A stretch of DNA of 64,000 nucleotides from Methylobacterium sp. (GCA_020252645.1 JADCCN010000008.1:25886-89885), one strand, 5' to 3'; positions 34,212 through 42,631 are shown, numbered from the stretch's first letter. Notes: generated by a model not told the origin, from the letters alone. Made by a program: numbers and translations.

Positions 34212-35239
34212 CAGACGCCGACGCCCTTGTTGATGAAGGAAAGGTCATAGGCCTTCCTGACGTCGATATTCGCCGGGAAGACGCCTGCGGCATTCATGTC
34301 CTTGTAGAACGAGGCCCAGCGCTCGTCGGTCATCGCGCCGACGCCGAGCTTCAGCGCGTCGCCGGACATCACGATGCCCTTCTCATTCATCACCTTGATC
34401 GCATAGGCGATCTTCTCGTCGGTCATGTCGGGGTTGTCGCGCTTGATGAGCGTGTTGGCGGCGGCATTCTCCGGGCCGTTCTTCATGTAGGCGGCCCAGC
34501 CCTCGAGCGAGGCGGTCACGAAGCGCTGCACGAGGTCCTTCTTCTCGTCCGCCATCTTCCGGGAAATGTTGATGGTGGTGTTGTAATTGCCGAAGCCTGC
34601 ATCGGCGATGAGATGCACCAGCGGATCGACCCCGCCTTCCTTCTGGATCGCGAAGGGCTCGGAAGAAAGGAAGCCCTGCTGGCAGATGTTCTTGTCGGCC
34701 AGGAACGGCGCCATGTTGAAGGTGTAGGGGCGGATCTGCTCGTCCGAATAGCCGAACTTCGCTTTCAGGAACGGCCAGTAGGAGGTGCGGCCCGCGCCGC
34801 CCACGAGGATCGGTTTGCCCTTCAGCTGCTCGAAACTGTCATTGCCCACGCCGCGATGGCAAATGATGACCTGCGGGTCCTTCTGGAAGATCGAGGCGAT
34901 GCAGAGGAAGGGCAGGTTCTGCTCGACATAGCGGATGGCCTCGAAAGAGTTGGACATGATCATGTCCACGCGGCCGCCCAGCAGCAGCTGCGAGGGGTTC
35001 TGCTGCGGGCCGCCCATGCGGATATCCGCGTCGATGCCGTACTTCCTGTAGATGCCGTTGGCGACCGCGTAATAGAAGCCGCCATGCTCGGCCTGCGCGC
35101 GCCAGTTGGTCTGATAGCTCACCTTGTCGAGGCTCTGGGCGTTCACGCGGCTGCCCGTCATGGGTACGAGCACGGAAGCGGCCGAGCCGCCCAGCAGGCC
35201 AAGCGCGGCACGACGGTTCAGGCGATATTTCATCATCAT
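34211..35239 (-). CDS. ABC transporter substrate-binding protein, NMT1/THI5-like
   Basis: Periplasmic receptor, 342 residues. Signal: MMMKYRLNRRAALGLLGGSA, with twin-Arg-like RR, ending near VNAQS. The mature part opens VSYQTNWRAQAEHGGFYYAV, characteristic of NMT1/THI5-type binding proteins used for pyrimidine precursors, riboflavin, nitriles or sulfonates. The solute is not predictable from this alone. First gene of the transporter operon and divergent from the FAD oxidase at 35518 across a 278-bp region, which suggests shared control with the catabolic genes. Confidence 0.88.
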   Translation of the reverse strand: MMMKYRLNRRAALGLLGGSAASVLVPMTGSRVNAQSLDKVSYQTNWRAQAEHGGFYYAVANGIYRKYGIDADIRMGGPQQNPSQLLLGGRVDMIMSNSFEAIRYVEQNLPFLCIASIFQKDPQVIICHRGVGNDSFEQLKGKPILVGGAGRTSYWPFLKAKFGYSDEQIRPYTFNMAPFLADKNICQQGFLSSEPFAIQKEGGVDPLVHLIADAGFGNYNTTINISRKMADEKKDLVQRFVTASLEGWAAYMKNGPENAAANTLIKRDNPDMTDEKIAYAIKVMNEKGIVMSGDALKLGVGAMTDERWASFYKDMNAAGVFPANIDVRKAYDLSFINKGVGV

Positions 35240-35517
35240 GGGTCCGGTCTCCCTTCGAGCGTCTGGTCAGCCCTCTTCCCCCGATATCGGGCTCAGGTCA
35301 AATGCTGCAATGCCCATGCCGCATAAAGTGGGGCGCGGCGATGGATGTCTGCTGCCCAGGGCGAAGGCAGGATGGCGCGGGATTGGACAGACTGCAATTG
35401 GCGAATGCGGATTTCATGGGATGAGCCTGCATAAAGGCACTGGCCGGCGGCACCAGGCTTGCTATCCTGCCGCGACAGAAGAAGCCGGCTTCCCGGCTTT
35501 ATGGAAAGCGTCGTCCG

Positions 35518-36906
35518 ATGAACGTTCCTGCGCGAAAAGCCTCCGCCGAAAGCCTCGCCTTGCCTGCCGCCATCGCAGCGGTTCTGGCTGAAATCGGCGA
35601 TGTGCCGGTGGTGACCGAAGACAAGGTGGTGCGGAAGAAAAGCCGCGATTTCTTCTGGTATTCGCCGATTCTCAACGAGGAGCTCGCGCAGAAGAGCGCG
35701 GATATCTATGTTTCACCGCGCGACGAGGCCGATCTCGTCAGGCTGGTGCGGGCCTGCGTCAAGCATCGCGTGCCGATCACCCCGCGCGGCGGCGCCACCG
35801 GCAATTACGGGCAGGCCGTGCCGATGGAGCGCGGCGTGCTGCTCGACATGACGAATTTCGCCGGGATCGAATGGGTGAAGCCGGGCCGCGTGCGCTGCGG
35901 CGCGGGCCTGCTCATGGGCAAGCTCGATCAGGAATTGAAGCCACACGGGCAGGAAATCCGCCTCCACCCCTCGACCAAGCGCACGGCGACCATCGGCGGC
36001 TTCGTCGCCGGCGGTTCGGGCGGCGTGGGCTCCGTCACCTATGGTGGCCTGCGCGAGCCGGGCAACATCCTCGCCGCGCGGATCGTGACCGTGGAGGACG
36101 AGCCCCGCATCATCGAACTGAGGGGCGATGCCGCGCAGAAGATCAACCGCGCCTATGGCACGACGGGCATCATCACCGCGCTCGAAATGCCGCTGGCACC
36201 CGCCTGGCCCTGGAATGACGTCATCGTCGCCTTCGACGATTTTTCCAAGCTGCTGGATGCGGGCTATGCCGCTGCGAAGGCTGATGGCGTCGTCAAGAAG
36301 CTGATGAGCGGCATTGCCTGGCCCCTGCCCGATTATTTCGGCCAGCTGAAGCCCTTCTGCCCCGAAGGCAGGCACATCCTCGCCGCAATGATCGCGGAGG
36401 CCTCACTCGAAAGCTTCCGCGACATCGTGGAGCCGCTGGGCGGCACGATCACGCTGGAAACACCGACGCGCGAGGAAGCCGGCGCGGTGCCGCTCTACGA
36501 ATATACCTGGAACCACACGACCCTGCAGATGCTGAAGGCGGATCGCTCGGTCACCTATCTCCAGTGCCTCTATCCGCATGATCGCGTGCGGGAATCGATC
36601 CTCGAGACGGCCGCGATGTTCCCCGATGAACTCATCGCGCATTGCGAGTTCATCCGCTTTGGCGGAAACCTCTCGGCGAGCGCGCTGCCCGTCATCCGTT
36701 ACTCGACCAAGGAGCGGCTCTACGAGATCATCAATGCGCATGAGGCCCATGGCGTGATGATCGCCAACCCGCATGTGATTTCGCTGGAAGACGGCTCGCG
36801 CCACAAGCGGGTGGATGCCGATCAGGCCGGCTTCAAAGCCGAGATCGACCCCTATGGCCTCTTGAACCCCGGCAAGATGAAAAGCTACGTGCCTGTGAAA
36901 GCATGA
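35518..36906 (+). CDS. FAD-binding oxidase, GlcD/FAD_binding_4 type (copy A)
   Basis: Flavoprotein oxidising an alpha-hydroxy acid or similar substrate. 462 residues; the PCMH-type FAD domain includes TPRGGATGNYGQAVPMERGV (about 88-107) and GGFVAGGSGGVGSVTYGG (about 160-177); the C-terminus reads YGLLNPGKMKSYVP. The opening KKSRDFFWYSPILNEEL is shared with copy B at 39262-40668 (KSRDFYWYSPALKRQL), showing paralogy. Its stop overlaps the flavodoxin-fold gene, suggesting a functional electron-transfer pair. Substrate unknown. Confidence 0.86.
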   Translation: MNVPARKASAESLALPAAIAAVLAEIGDVPVVTEDKVVRKKSRDFFWYSPILNEELAQKSADIYVSPRDEADLVRLVRACVKHRVPITPRGGATGNYGQAVPMERGVLLDMTNFAGIEWVKPGRVRCGAGLLMGKLDQELKPHGQEIRLHPSTKRTATIGGFVAGGSGGVGSVTYGGLREPGNILAARIVTVEDEPRIIELRGDAAQKINRAYGTTGIITALEMPLAPAWPWNDVIVAFDDFSKLLDAGYAAAKADGVVKKLMSGIAWPLPDYFGQLKPFCPEGRHILAAMIAEASLESFRDIVEPLGGTITLETPTREEAGAVPLYEYTWNHTTLQMLKADRSVTYLQCLYPHDRVRESILETAAMFPDELIAHCEFIRFGGNLSASALPVIRYSTKERLYEIINAHEAHGVMIANPHVISLEDGSRHKRVDADQAGFKAEIDPYGLLNPGKMKSYVPVKA

Positions 36907-37490
36907 GAATTCTCTATCTCTATTGCCATCCGCTGGAGGAGAGCTTCCACGCGGCGATCCGCGATGCGGGCGTCGCGGCCTTGCGCGCGGGCGGCCATGA
37001 GGTCGATCTCTGCGACCTCTATGCCGAGGGGTTCCAACCCGTGCTCACGGCCGAGATGCGCCGCGAATACCATGATGTCACCCTCAACCGGAAAGGCATC
37101 GAAGGCTATATCGAGCGGCTCTATCGCGCCGAGGCGCTGGTGGTGCAGTTCCCGACCTGGTGCTTCGGCTTCCCGGCCATGCTCAAGGGGTTCTTCGACC
37201 GCATCTTCGGGCCGGGGATCACCTTTGATCTGTCCGTGCCCGGCAAGCCGCGCCCCATGCTCCGGCACATCCGGCATGTCATGGGCATTTCGACCTATGG
37301 GCGGGACCGCTGGCGCGCCTTCCTCGTGGGGAACCCGCCCCGCAAGATGATCACGCGCTACCTTCGCTGGTTCGTGGCGCCCGGCGCGCGCATCCGCTAT
37401 CTGGCGCTCTATCACATGAATGTCGCGACGGACGGGCAAAGGAAAACCTTCCTTGCCCGCGTCACGACCGAACTCTCCGCCCTGCGGTAA
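36903..37490 (+). CDS. Flavodoxin-fold NAD(P)H dehydrogenase/quinone reductase (copy A)
   Basis: 195-residue Flavodoxin_2 protein of the NQO1/MdaB family. It opens MRILYLYCHPLEESFHAAIR, binds FMN/FAD through QFPTWCFGFPAMLKGFFDRI, and has the central GISTYGRDRWRAF. The start overlaps the FAD oxidase stop by four bases. Paralogue of 38559-39146 (MKILLVHCHPNPESF). It may regenerate or accept electrons from the neighbouring oxidase; this is inferred from coupling. Confidence 0.86.
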   Translation: MRILYLYCHPLEESFHAAIRDAGVAALRAGGHEVDLCDLYAEGFQPVLTAEMRREYHDVTLNRKGIEGYIERLYRAEALVVQFPTWCFGFPAMLKGFFDRIFGPGITFDLSVPGKPRPMLRHIRHVMGISTYGRDRWRAFLVGNPPRKMITRYLRWFVAPGARIRYLALYHMNVATDGQRKTFLARVTTELSALR

Positions 37491-37528
37491 AGCCGGAGCG
37501 GCGATCTTCCGCCGCGAAAAGGATTGAA

Positions 37529-38317
37529 ATGCGCAAACTCCACTGGTTCGACCTGACATCGAGGGATTTTCAAGAACTCGATCCGCAAAAGACGGTCGTG
37601 GTTCTGCCCGTCGCCGCGACCGAGCAGCACGGGCCGCATCTCTCGGTCGGCACGGATTCGATCATCGCGCAGGGCATGTGCGACACGGTGATGAAGAAGC
37701 TTCCCGCGCATCTCGATGTGCTGTTCCTGCCCGTGCAAGCGATCGGCAAATCGAACGAGCATCTGCGCGATCCCGGCACGGTCACACTCACGGCGCAGAC
37801 CCTCATTTCCGCCTGGACCGAGATCGGCGAGAGCGTGAACCGCGCGGGCCTGAAAAAGCTGGTGATCGTCAATTCGCACGGCGGGAATGTCGAGGTGCAG
37901 GGCATTGTCGCGCGCGAATTGCGCGTGCGCTGCCAGATGCTTGTGGCGCAGACCGCCTGGCGCAGGCTCGGCGTGCCGGCTGGTCTTTTCTCGGAAACCG
38001 AGAATAACTTCGGCATCCATGGCGGCGATTTCGAAACAAGCGTGATGCTGCATTTCGCAGCCCACCGGGTAGATATGTCGAAGGCGGTGGATTTTGTGCC
38101 GAACTCCATCCGCTATGCGAAGGAATACAAGCAGTTGCGCGTCACCGGCTTCACCTCCATGGCCTGGATCGCCGAGGACAACCACCCGGAGGGCGTGGCG
38201 GGCGAGGCGCATCTCGCGACCGCCGAGAAAGGCCGGCAGGCGGTGGAATTCCAGACCGATCGTTTCATCGAATTGCTGGAAGACGTGGCAAGGTTTCCAC
38301 TGAGCCAATTGGCTTAG
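37529..38317 (+). CDS. Creatininase-family amidohydrolase
   Basis: Metal-dependent cyclic-amide or related hydrolase. 262 residues with a ribosome-binding AAGGA before ATG 37529. Metal-binding motifs are ATEQHGPHLSVGTDSII (about 30-46; Glu, His, Asp) and IVNSHGGNVEV (about 112-122), then a Glu in ENNFGIHGGDFETSVML. The family includes creatinine amidohydrolase, formamidopyrimidine hydrolases and MftE, so the substrate is not fixed. It is downstream of the oxidase pair, probably in one operon. Its TAG stop overlaps the start of a dispersed repeat. Confidence 0.87.
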   Translation: MRKLHWFDLTSRDFQELDPQKTVVVLPVAATEQHGPHLSVGTDSIIAQGMCDTVMKKLPAHLDVLFLPVQAIGKSNEHLRDPGTVTLTAQTLISAWTEIGESVNRAGLKKLVIVNSHGGNVEVQGIVARELRVRCQMLVAQTAWRRLGVPAGLFSETENNFGIHGGDFETSVMLHFAAHRVDMSKAVDFVPNSIRYAKEYKQLRVTGFTSMAWIAEDNHPEGVAGEAHLATAEKGRQAVEFQTDRFIELLEDVARFPLSQLA

Positions 38318-38465
38318 AGCATTTTTTCGATCAAGCGGACACCGGTTGATCGGAGTCCGCTCTAGAGCATGCTGTGAAAAAGTGGATACCGGTTTTGCGT
38401 AACAGCATGCGAAAAAACAATAAGATAGAGCACGGTTTTGATTCCATCAAAACGAGACGTGCTCT
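38316..38465. repeat. Two adjoining dispersed repeats after the creatininase-family gene
   Basis: Unit 38316-38363 starts AGAGCATTTTTTCGATCAAG and ends GTCCGCTCT. Unit 38364-38465 starts AGAGCATGCTGTGAAAAAGT and ends GAGACGTGCTCT and is an inverted copy of 16988-17089. The TAG stop of the upstream gene lies across the first bases of the first unit. Confidence 0.85.
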
Positions 38466-38473
38466 AGGCGCAA

Positions 38474-38556
38474 CGTCATTGCGAGGAGGGCGACAGCCCG
38501 ACGCGGCAATCCAGAAACTCTGGATTGCTTCGTCACTTTCGCTCCTCGCAATGACG
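38474..38556. repeat. Nested palindromic element (BIME-like)
   Basis: Outer perfect 15-bp inverted repeat CGTCATTGCGAGGAG ... CTCCTCGCAATGACG, inside which lies a perfect 10-bp stem GCAATCCAGA-AAC-TCTGGATTGC. Between the convergent creatininase and flavodoxin genes, so it may serve as a two-way terminator. A related, more degraded element is at 42094-42200. Confidence 0.8.
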
Positions 38557-38558
38557 TT

Positions 38559-39146
38559 TCACACCCGCCCCAAAACTTCCCTCACCCGCGCGAGATGGCG
38601 TTTGCGCGCCTCCTCGCCCACCACGTCGATGCGATGGAGCGCGAGCCAGAGGGTCCTGCAGCGCGGGGCACAGAGCGCCCGGATGCCCGTGAGCAGGATG
38701 CGCCTTCCCGGCGCACCCATGATCCACCACCACCATTTCGGCGAACCGAGGCTCGTCAGCACGCCGAGGAAGCGGATATTCGTCATCAGACCGCGAATCG
38801 GCTGGTTGCCCTCGGGCATGGTGAAGGTCTCGTGCGGGATCAGCACGCGCTCGAGCCAGCCCTTGAGCATCGTGGGCTGCCCATACCACCAGGTCGGGTA
38901 GACGAAGAGCAGCCCATCCGCCGCCTTCACGCGGTCGAGATGGCTCGCGACGGGCAAGCGGTTCTCGCCGCGCGCATGGTAGCCGGCGCGCTCCTCGCGG
39001 CTCATCACAGGGTCGAACCCCTCGGCGTAGAGGTCGAGCACGTCCACCTCATGCCCGGCCCGCTCCAGCGTTTCCACCGCCACAGCCTTCACCGAGGCCG
39101 TGAAGCTCTCGGGGTTGGGGTGGCAATGGACGAGGAGGATTTTCAT
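38559..39146 (-). CDS. Flavodoxin-fold NAD(P)H dehydrogenase/quinone reductase (copy B)
   Basis: 195-residue Flavodoxin_2 protein starting MKILLVHCHPNPESFTASVK at ATG 39146 (AGGAGGA upstream). FMN-site segment FVYPTWWYGQPTMLKGWLER and GVLTSLGSPKWWWWIMG. Same length as copy A and the same LDLYAEGF segment near residue 40 (copy A reads CDLYAEGF), so the two are paralogues. It lies downstream of FAD oxidase copy B on the minus strand, mirroring the copy A arrangement. Confidence 0.85.
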   Translation of the reverse strand: MKILLVHCHPNPESFTASVKAVAVETLERAGHEVDVLDLYAEGFDPVMSREERAGYHARGENRLPVASHLDRVKAADGLLFVYPTWWYGQPTMLKGWLERVLIPHETFTMPEGNQPIRGLMTNIRFLGVLTSLGSPKWWWWIMGAPGRRILLTGIRALCAPRCRTLWLALHRIDVVGEEARKRHLARVREVLGRV

Positions 39147-39165
39147 GCGGAAGTCCCGGTTCAAG

Positions 39166-39248
39166 CGTCATGTCCGGGCTTGGCCCGGGCATCCACGACT
39201 TCATGCACGCTCAAGACGTCGATGGCCGGAACATGTCCGGCCATGACG
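39166..39248. repeat. Palindromic element between flavodoxin and FAD oxidase copies B
   Basis: Outer CGTCATG ... CATGACG, inner CCGGGC-TTG-GCCCGG and GGCCGGA-ACATG-TCCGGCC stems. It is distinct in sequence from the AGAGC-type and CGTCATTGCGAGGAG-type repeats but has the same nested architecture. It lies in the 115-bp gap within a probable two-gene transcript. Confidence 0.65.
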
Positions 39249-39261
39249 GTGTTGTGCAACT

Positions 39262-40668
39262 TCACGCCCCCAAACCCTTGAACAGGAAGGTTTTCCCGCT
39301 TCTGAAATCGTAGTTCGGGTCCTCCCAGGCGATCATCTTGCCGGGGTTCAGCAAACCTTGCGGGTCCGCCTCGCGCTTGAAGGCGAGCTGGATCTCGTCG
39401 GTCTGCTTCATGCCGCCCTCTTCGAGCGTGTAGCGATGCGGGTTGAAGATCGGCGCGCCCATGTCTTCATGGATGCGAATGATCTCCTCCAGCCGATCCT
39501 CGCTGGTGAACTTCACGAGCGGCAGGCCGAAGCAGGTGACCTTGCCGTCGAATTTCACGAATTCGAGATGGCAGGCGACCTCTTCGCCGAAATGCGCGTG
39601 GATCTTCTCCACCAGTTCGACCTGATGGGGGAACGGATAGAGCACCTGCAGATAGGTGATGCTCGGATCAACACGCAAGGCGCGAAGCGTCGTGTGGTTC
39701 CAGGCGAGTTCGAAAGCGGGCGGCAGGCCCTTCTTTTCGTCGTCCGAGAGGGTGTCGGAGCGCATCAGCAACTCCGCGCCCTTCCAGCGCCTGGCGAAAG
39801 CCAGCAGGGATGTCAGCGCGAAATCGGCGACCATCAGCACCACGGCGTGCTTGTCGCGCGGCAGGAACTTGCGATGGCGCAGGAAGTAATCATGCGGCGC
39901 GGGTGCTGCGATCACCGCGAGTTCCTTCAGCAAGAGGCCATCCTGCTCGCCAAGCATGTTCGAGAATTCGGTCGCCTGCTTGAGGTCGTCGAAGCCGAAG
40001 ATCACGTCCACCCAAGGACAGGCGGGCGCGAGCGGCACCTCGCATTCCACGATGATGCCGTTGGTGCCATAGGCATGGCTCACCTTGTGGAGATCATCAC
40101 CGGTGAGTTCGAGTACGCGGGGGCTCGCCTCCATGGTCACGACCTTGAGGCGGATGATGTTGCCGTAATCCCGGAGGCCGCCCCAGCGGATGGAGCCCAC
40201 GCCGCCCGAGCCGCCGGCGATGAAGCCGCCGAGCGTCGCGGTGTGGTAGGTCGAAGGCGCGAGGCGCAGTTCCTGCCCGCTCTTCTCGCGCGTTTCGTGG
40301 TCGATTTCCGCAAGGATCGCACCGGGCTCGGTGACGACGCGTCCCCGGCCGATGGATTTCACCGCATTCATCGCGGAGAGATCGAGCAGCACGCCGCCCG
40401 AAAGCGGCATGGCCTGCCCGTAATTCCCTGTGCCCGTGCCGCGCGGCGTGACCGGGATGCCGAGGGAATGACAGGCCGCCAGAACATGGATCAATTCGTC
40501 CAGCGTCTTCGGCATGACGATGATATCCGCGATGACCTGATCCAGCTGGCGCTTGAGGGCCGGCGAATACCAGTAGAAATCGCGGCTCTTCTGCCTGAGG
40601 ATCGCTGCGTTGTCGTCGGTCCTGATGGCACCGAGACGGGATTTCAGCGTGGCGATATCGTAGCGCAT
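39262..40668 (-). CDS. FAD-binding oxidase, GlcD/FAD_binding_4 type (copy B)
   Basis: 468-residue flavoprotein paralogous to 35518-36906. FAD-domain motifs are TPRGTGTGNYGQAMPLSGGV and GGFIAGGSGGVGSIRWGGLR; the C-terminal part reads PQGLLNPGKMIAWEDPN. The substrate domain has diverged more than the FAD domain, so the copies may act on different compounds. It starts nine bases after the stop of the amidohydrolase upstream, suggesting one transcript: amidohydrolase, oxidase B, flavodoxin B. Confidence 0.86.
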   Translation of the reverse strand: MRYDIATLKSRLGAIRTDDNAAILRQKSRDFYWYSPALKRQLDQVIADIIVMPKTLDELIHVLAACHSLGIPVTPRGTGTGNYGQAMPLSGGVLLDLSAMNAVKSIGRGRVVTEPGAILAEIDHETREKSGQELRLAPSTYHTATLGGFIAGGSGGVGSIRWGGLRDYGNIIRLKVVTMEASPRVLELTGDDLHKVSHAYGTNGIIVECEVPLAPACPWVDVIFGFDDLKQATEFSNMLGEQDGLLLKELAVIAAPAPHDYFLRHRKFLPRDKHAVVLMVADFALTSLLAFARRWKGAELLMRSDTLSDDEKKGLPPAFELAWNHTTLRALRVDPSITYLQVLYPFPHQVELVEKIHAHFGEEVACHLEFVKFDGKVTCFGLPLVKFTSEDRLEEIIRIHEDMGAPIFNPHRYTLEEGGMKQTDEIQLAFKREADPQGLLNPGKMIAWEDPNYDFRSGKTFLFKGLGA

Positions 40669-40677
40669 CGGGGCTCC

Positions 40678-42006
40678 TCAGGCAGAAAGATGGTCGAGTT
40701 CAGCATAATCCGGCAGGCTTGTCTTGCTCGGCTTGCCCCCGATCCACACGAGGCGATCGGTCTGCGGGCGGCAGAGCCATTCATTGAGCGTGCGGGCCGA
40801 AAACAGAATGAAATCCGCGGGCAATCCGGCCGCCAGCCGGCCCGCATCGGGCAGGCCCATCTGCGCGGCGGGGCGCGTCGCGAGGCTCTCGAGCCACGGC
40901 CGGGCGCTGTGGTCGAAATGCAGGATGCGTGTCGCCTCGCGGAACACCTCGACCCCGTCGAGATCGCCATAAGCGTAGAACGGATCGCGCGTGTTGTCCG
41001 AAGCCACCATGGTGGAAACGCCCGCAACATCAAGCTCATGGAGCGGCACGACGCCCCGCCAGCGCGGCGTGCGGCCGGAAATCCGGTCCTGCAGATAAAG
41101 GTTGCACATCGGCAGCGAGACGACGGCGATCTTCGCCGCCGCGAGCTTTTCGATCACGCGGGCGCGGTCCGCATCCTCCATCAGCGCAAGCGAGCAGCAA
41201 TGTCCGGCGAGCACGCGACCGCGATAGTTCTTGCGCAGGACGGCATCGGCAATCTTCTCGAGGCTGCGGGCATCCGGTGAAGCGCTCTCATCGACATGGA
41301 AATCGAGTTCGAGGCCGTTGGCTTGCGCCGCATCGATGAACTCGTCCAGCGCCTTGTCCACCGCGTCGGTCAGCGGATCGCCGCGATAGGTTACGGCGCC
41401 GAGAATGCCGCCATGCCTGACCACATTCTTCAGAATATTGCGGAAATCCGCCGGGTCATCCCACACCGCCGAGAGCGGGAACAAGGCCGAGGCCTGCAAG
41501 GCGATGCGGCCTTTCCATTCCTCGCGCATCTCCGAGAAGACCGGCCAGGAGATATCCGATTGCTTGCCGAGGCTATCGAGATGCGTGCGAACGGCCCCCG
41601 TGCCGTGATGAAACGCGCAACGCAGCGCGAAATCCATCCGCGCGCGCACATCCTCGGCCTTCCAGTTCTTCTCGCGATCGGCCGCCACGGTCGTCAGCGC
41701 GCCAAGGAAGGTGCCATCGGGGTTCGCGGCGCGGGCATGGATATGCCCCTTGTCCAGGTGCGTATGCACATCGACGAAGCGCGGCAGCACGATTCTGCCG
41801 CCGCAATCCACGCTCTCGCCCTCCCCGGCATCCGCGACGGGCTCCCCAACAATGCGTGCGATTTTTCCATCCGCGATCAGCATGGCGGCGCGGATGAAGG
41901 CATCGCCGGTGAAACTCGCGGGGAAGCCCTCGCCCTGCACGAGCGCGAGGGGCAGGCTCACCTGCCGCAACCAGAAGCGGGAGGATTGGGGAAGAGTGAC
42001 AGGCAC
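40678..42006 (-). CDS. Amidohydrolase, cytosine deaminase-like
   Basis: Deaminase or cyclic-amide hydrolase of the CodA-type amidohydrolase branch. 442 residues. Metal and active-site motifs are VDVHTHLDKGHIHARA near residue 78-93 (HxHxDKG type), the His in DFHVDES, AGHCCSLALM, and the Asp in VASDNTRDPFYAYGDLD. The Leu/Pro-rich N-terminus has no signal peptide. First gene of a minus-strand set with oxidase B and flavodoxin B. The substrate is probably a nitrogen heterocycle, by family; not determined. Confidence 0.86.
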   Translation of the reverse strand: MPVTLPQSSRFWLRQVSLPLALVQGEGFPASFTGDAFIRAAMLIADGKIARIVGEPVADAGEGESVDCGGRIVLPRFVDVHTHLDKGHIHARAANPDGTFLGALTTVAADREKNWKAEDVRARMDFALRCAFHHGTGAVRTHLDSLGKQSDISWPVFSEMREEWKGRIALQASALFPLSAVWDDPADFRNILKNVVRHGGILGAVTYRGDPLTDAVDKALDEFIDAAQANGLELDFHVDESASPDARSLEKIADAVLRKNYRGRVLAGHCCSLALMEDADRARVIEKLAAAKIAVVSLPMCNLYLQDRISGRTPRWRGVVPLHELDVAGVSTMVASDNTRDPFYAYGDLDGVEVFREATRILHFDHSARPWLESLATRPAAQMGLPDAGRLAAGLPADFILFSARTLNEWLCRPQTDRLVWIGGKPSKTSLPDYAELDHLSA

Positions 42007-42093
42007 GGATCCGAACTCCGGGAGGGATGACGCAACAGGACTAGCAAGCGCGATTCCAATCAGCGCGCAATCCCGCTAGATAGGGCTGCTCTT

Positions 42094-42200
42094 CGTCCTT
42101 GCGAGGAGGGGCACCCGACGAAGCAATCCAGTCCTGCCGGTCCGTTTCCGGGTCGACTCGGTTCCGGTATCGCCGCGTCGCTCCACTCCTCGCCAGGACG
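42094..42200. repeat. Palindromic element upstream of the Rid-family gene
   Basis: Ends CGTCCTTGCGAGGAG ... CTCCTCGCCAGGACG (one mismatch in the 15-bp inverted repeat), with GAAGCAATCCAG inside. It is a diverged relative of the element at 38474-38556. It occupies most of the 214-bp divergent region between the amidohydrolase and the Rid gene. Confidence 0.7.
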
Positions 42201-42220
42201 ATCTCGCCGGAGGTCGAACC

Positions 42221-42631
42221 ATGCCCCACCAGAAACTGAACCCCCCTTCCATCCGCGCGCCGCTTGCCGCCTATAGCCACGGCATCGCCGTGCCGCCGGG
42301 CGCGCGGCTGGTCTTTGCCTCGGGACAACTCGGCATGGGGCCGGATGACGTCATTCCCGAGGATGTGGAAGCACAGGCCGTGCTCTGCTTCGAGAACATC
42401 AGGGCGATCCTCGCGGAAGCCGGCATGACCCTGCAGGATGTGGTGCGATTCAACGCCTTCGTGACCGATCGGGCCTATTTTCCGGTTTATGGCCGGGTGC
42501 GAAGCCGCTATGTGAGCGGCGACGCCTTCGCCTCGACCCTCGTGATCGTCTCGGGTTTCACGCGGCCGGAATTCAAGGTCGAGGTCGAGGTCACCGCCGC
42601 CCGCCTTCCGGATCAGGGTCAGGATCCATAA
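42221..42631 (+). CDS. Rid-family protein (YjgF/YER057c/UK114)
   Basis: 136-residue trimeric-fold protein of the family that hydrolyses reactive enamines/imines. Family landmarks are FASGQLGMGPDDVIPEDVEA and NIRAILAEAGMTLQDVVRFN, ending EFKVEVEVTAAR. The canonical catalytic Arg (in the PARS motif of RidA) is replaced: the aligned segment reads FASTLVIV. It therefore belongs to a non-archetypal Rid subgroup with an uncertain reaction. It is divergent from the amidohydrolase operon and probably part of the same pathway. Confidence 0.85.
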   Translation: MPHQKLNPPSIRAPLAAYSHGIAVPPGARLVFASGQLGMGPDDVIPEDVEAQAVLCFENIRAILAEAGMTLQDVVRFNAFVTDRAYFPVYGRVRSRYVSGDAFASTLVIVSGFTRPEFKVEVEVTAARLPDQGQDP

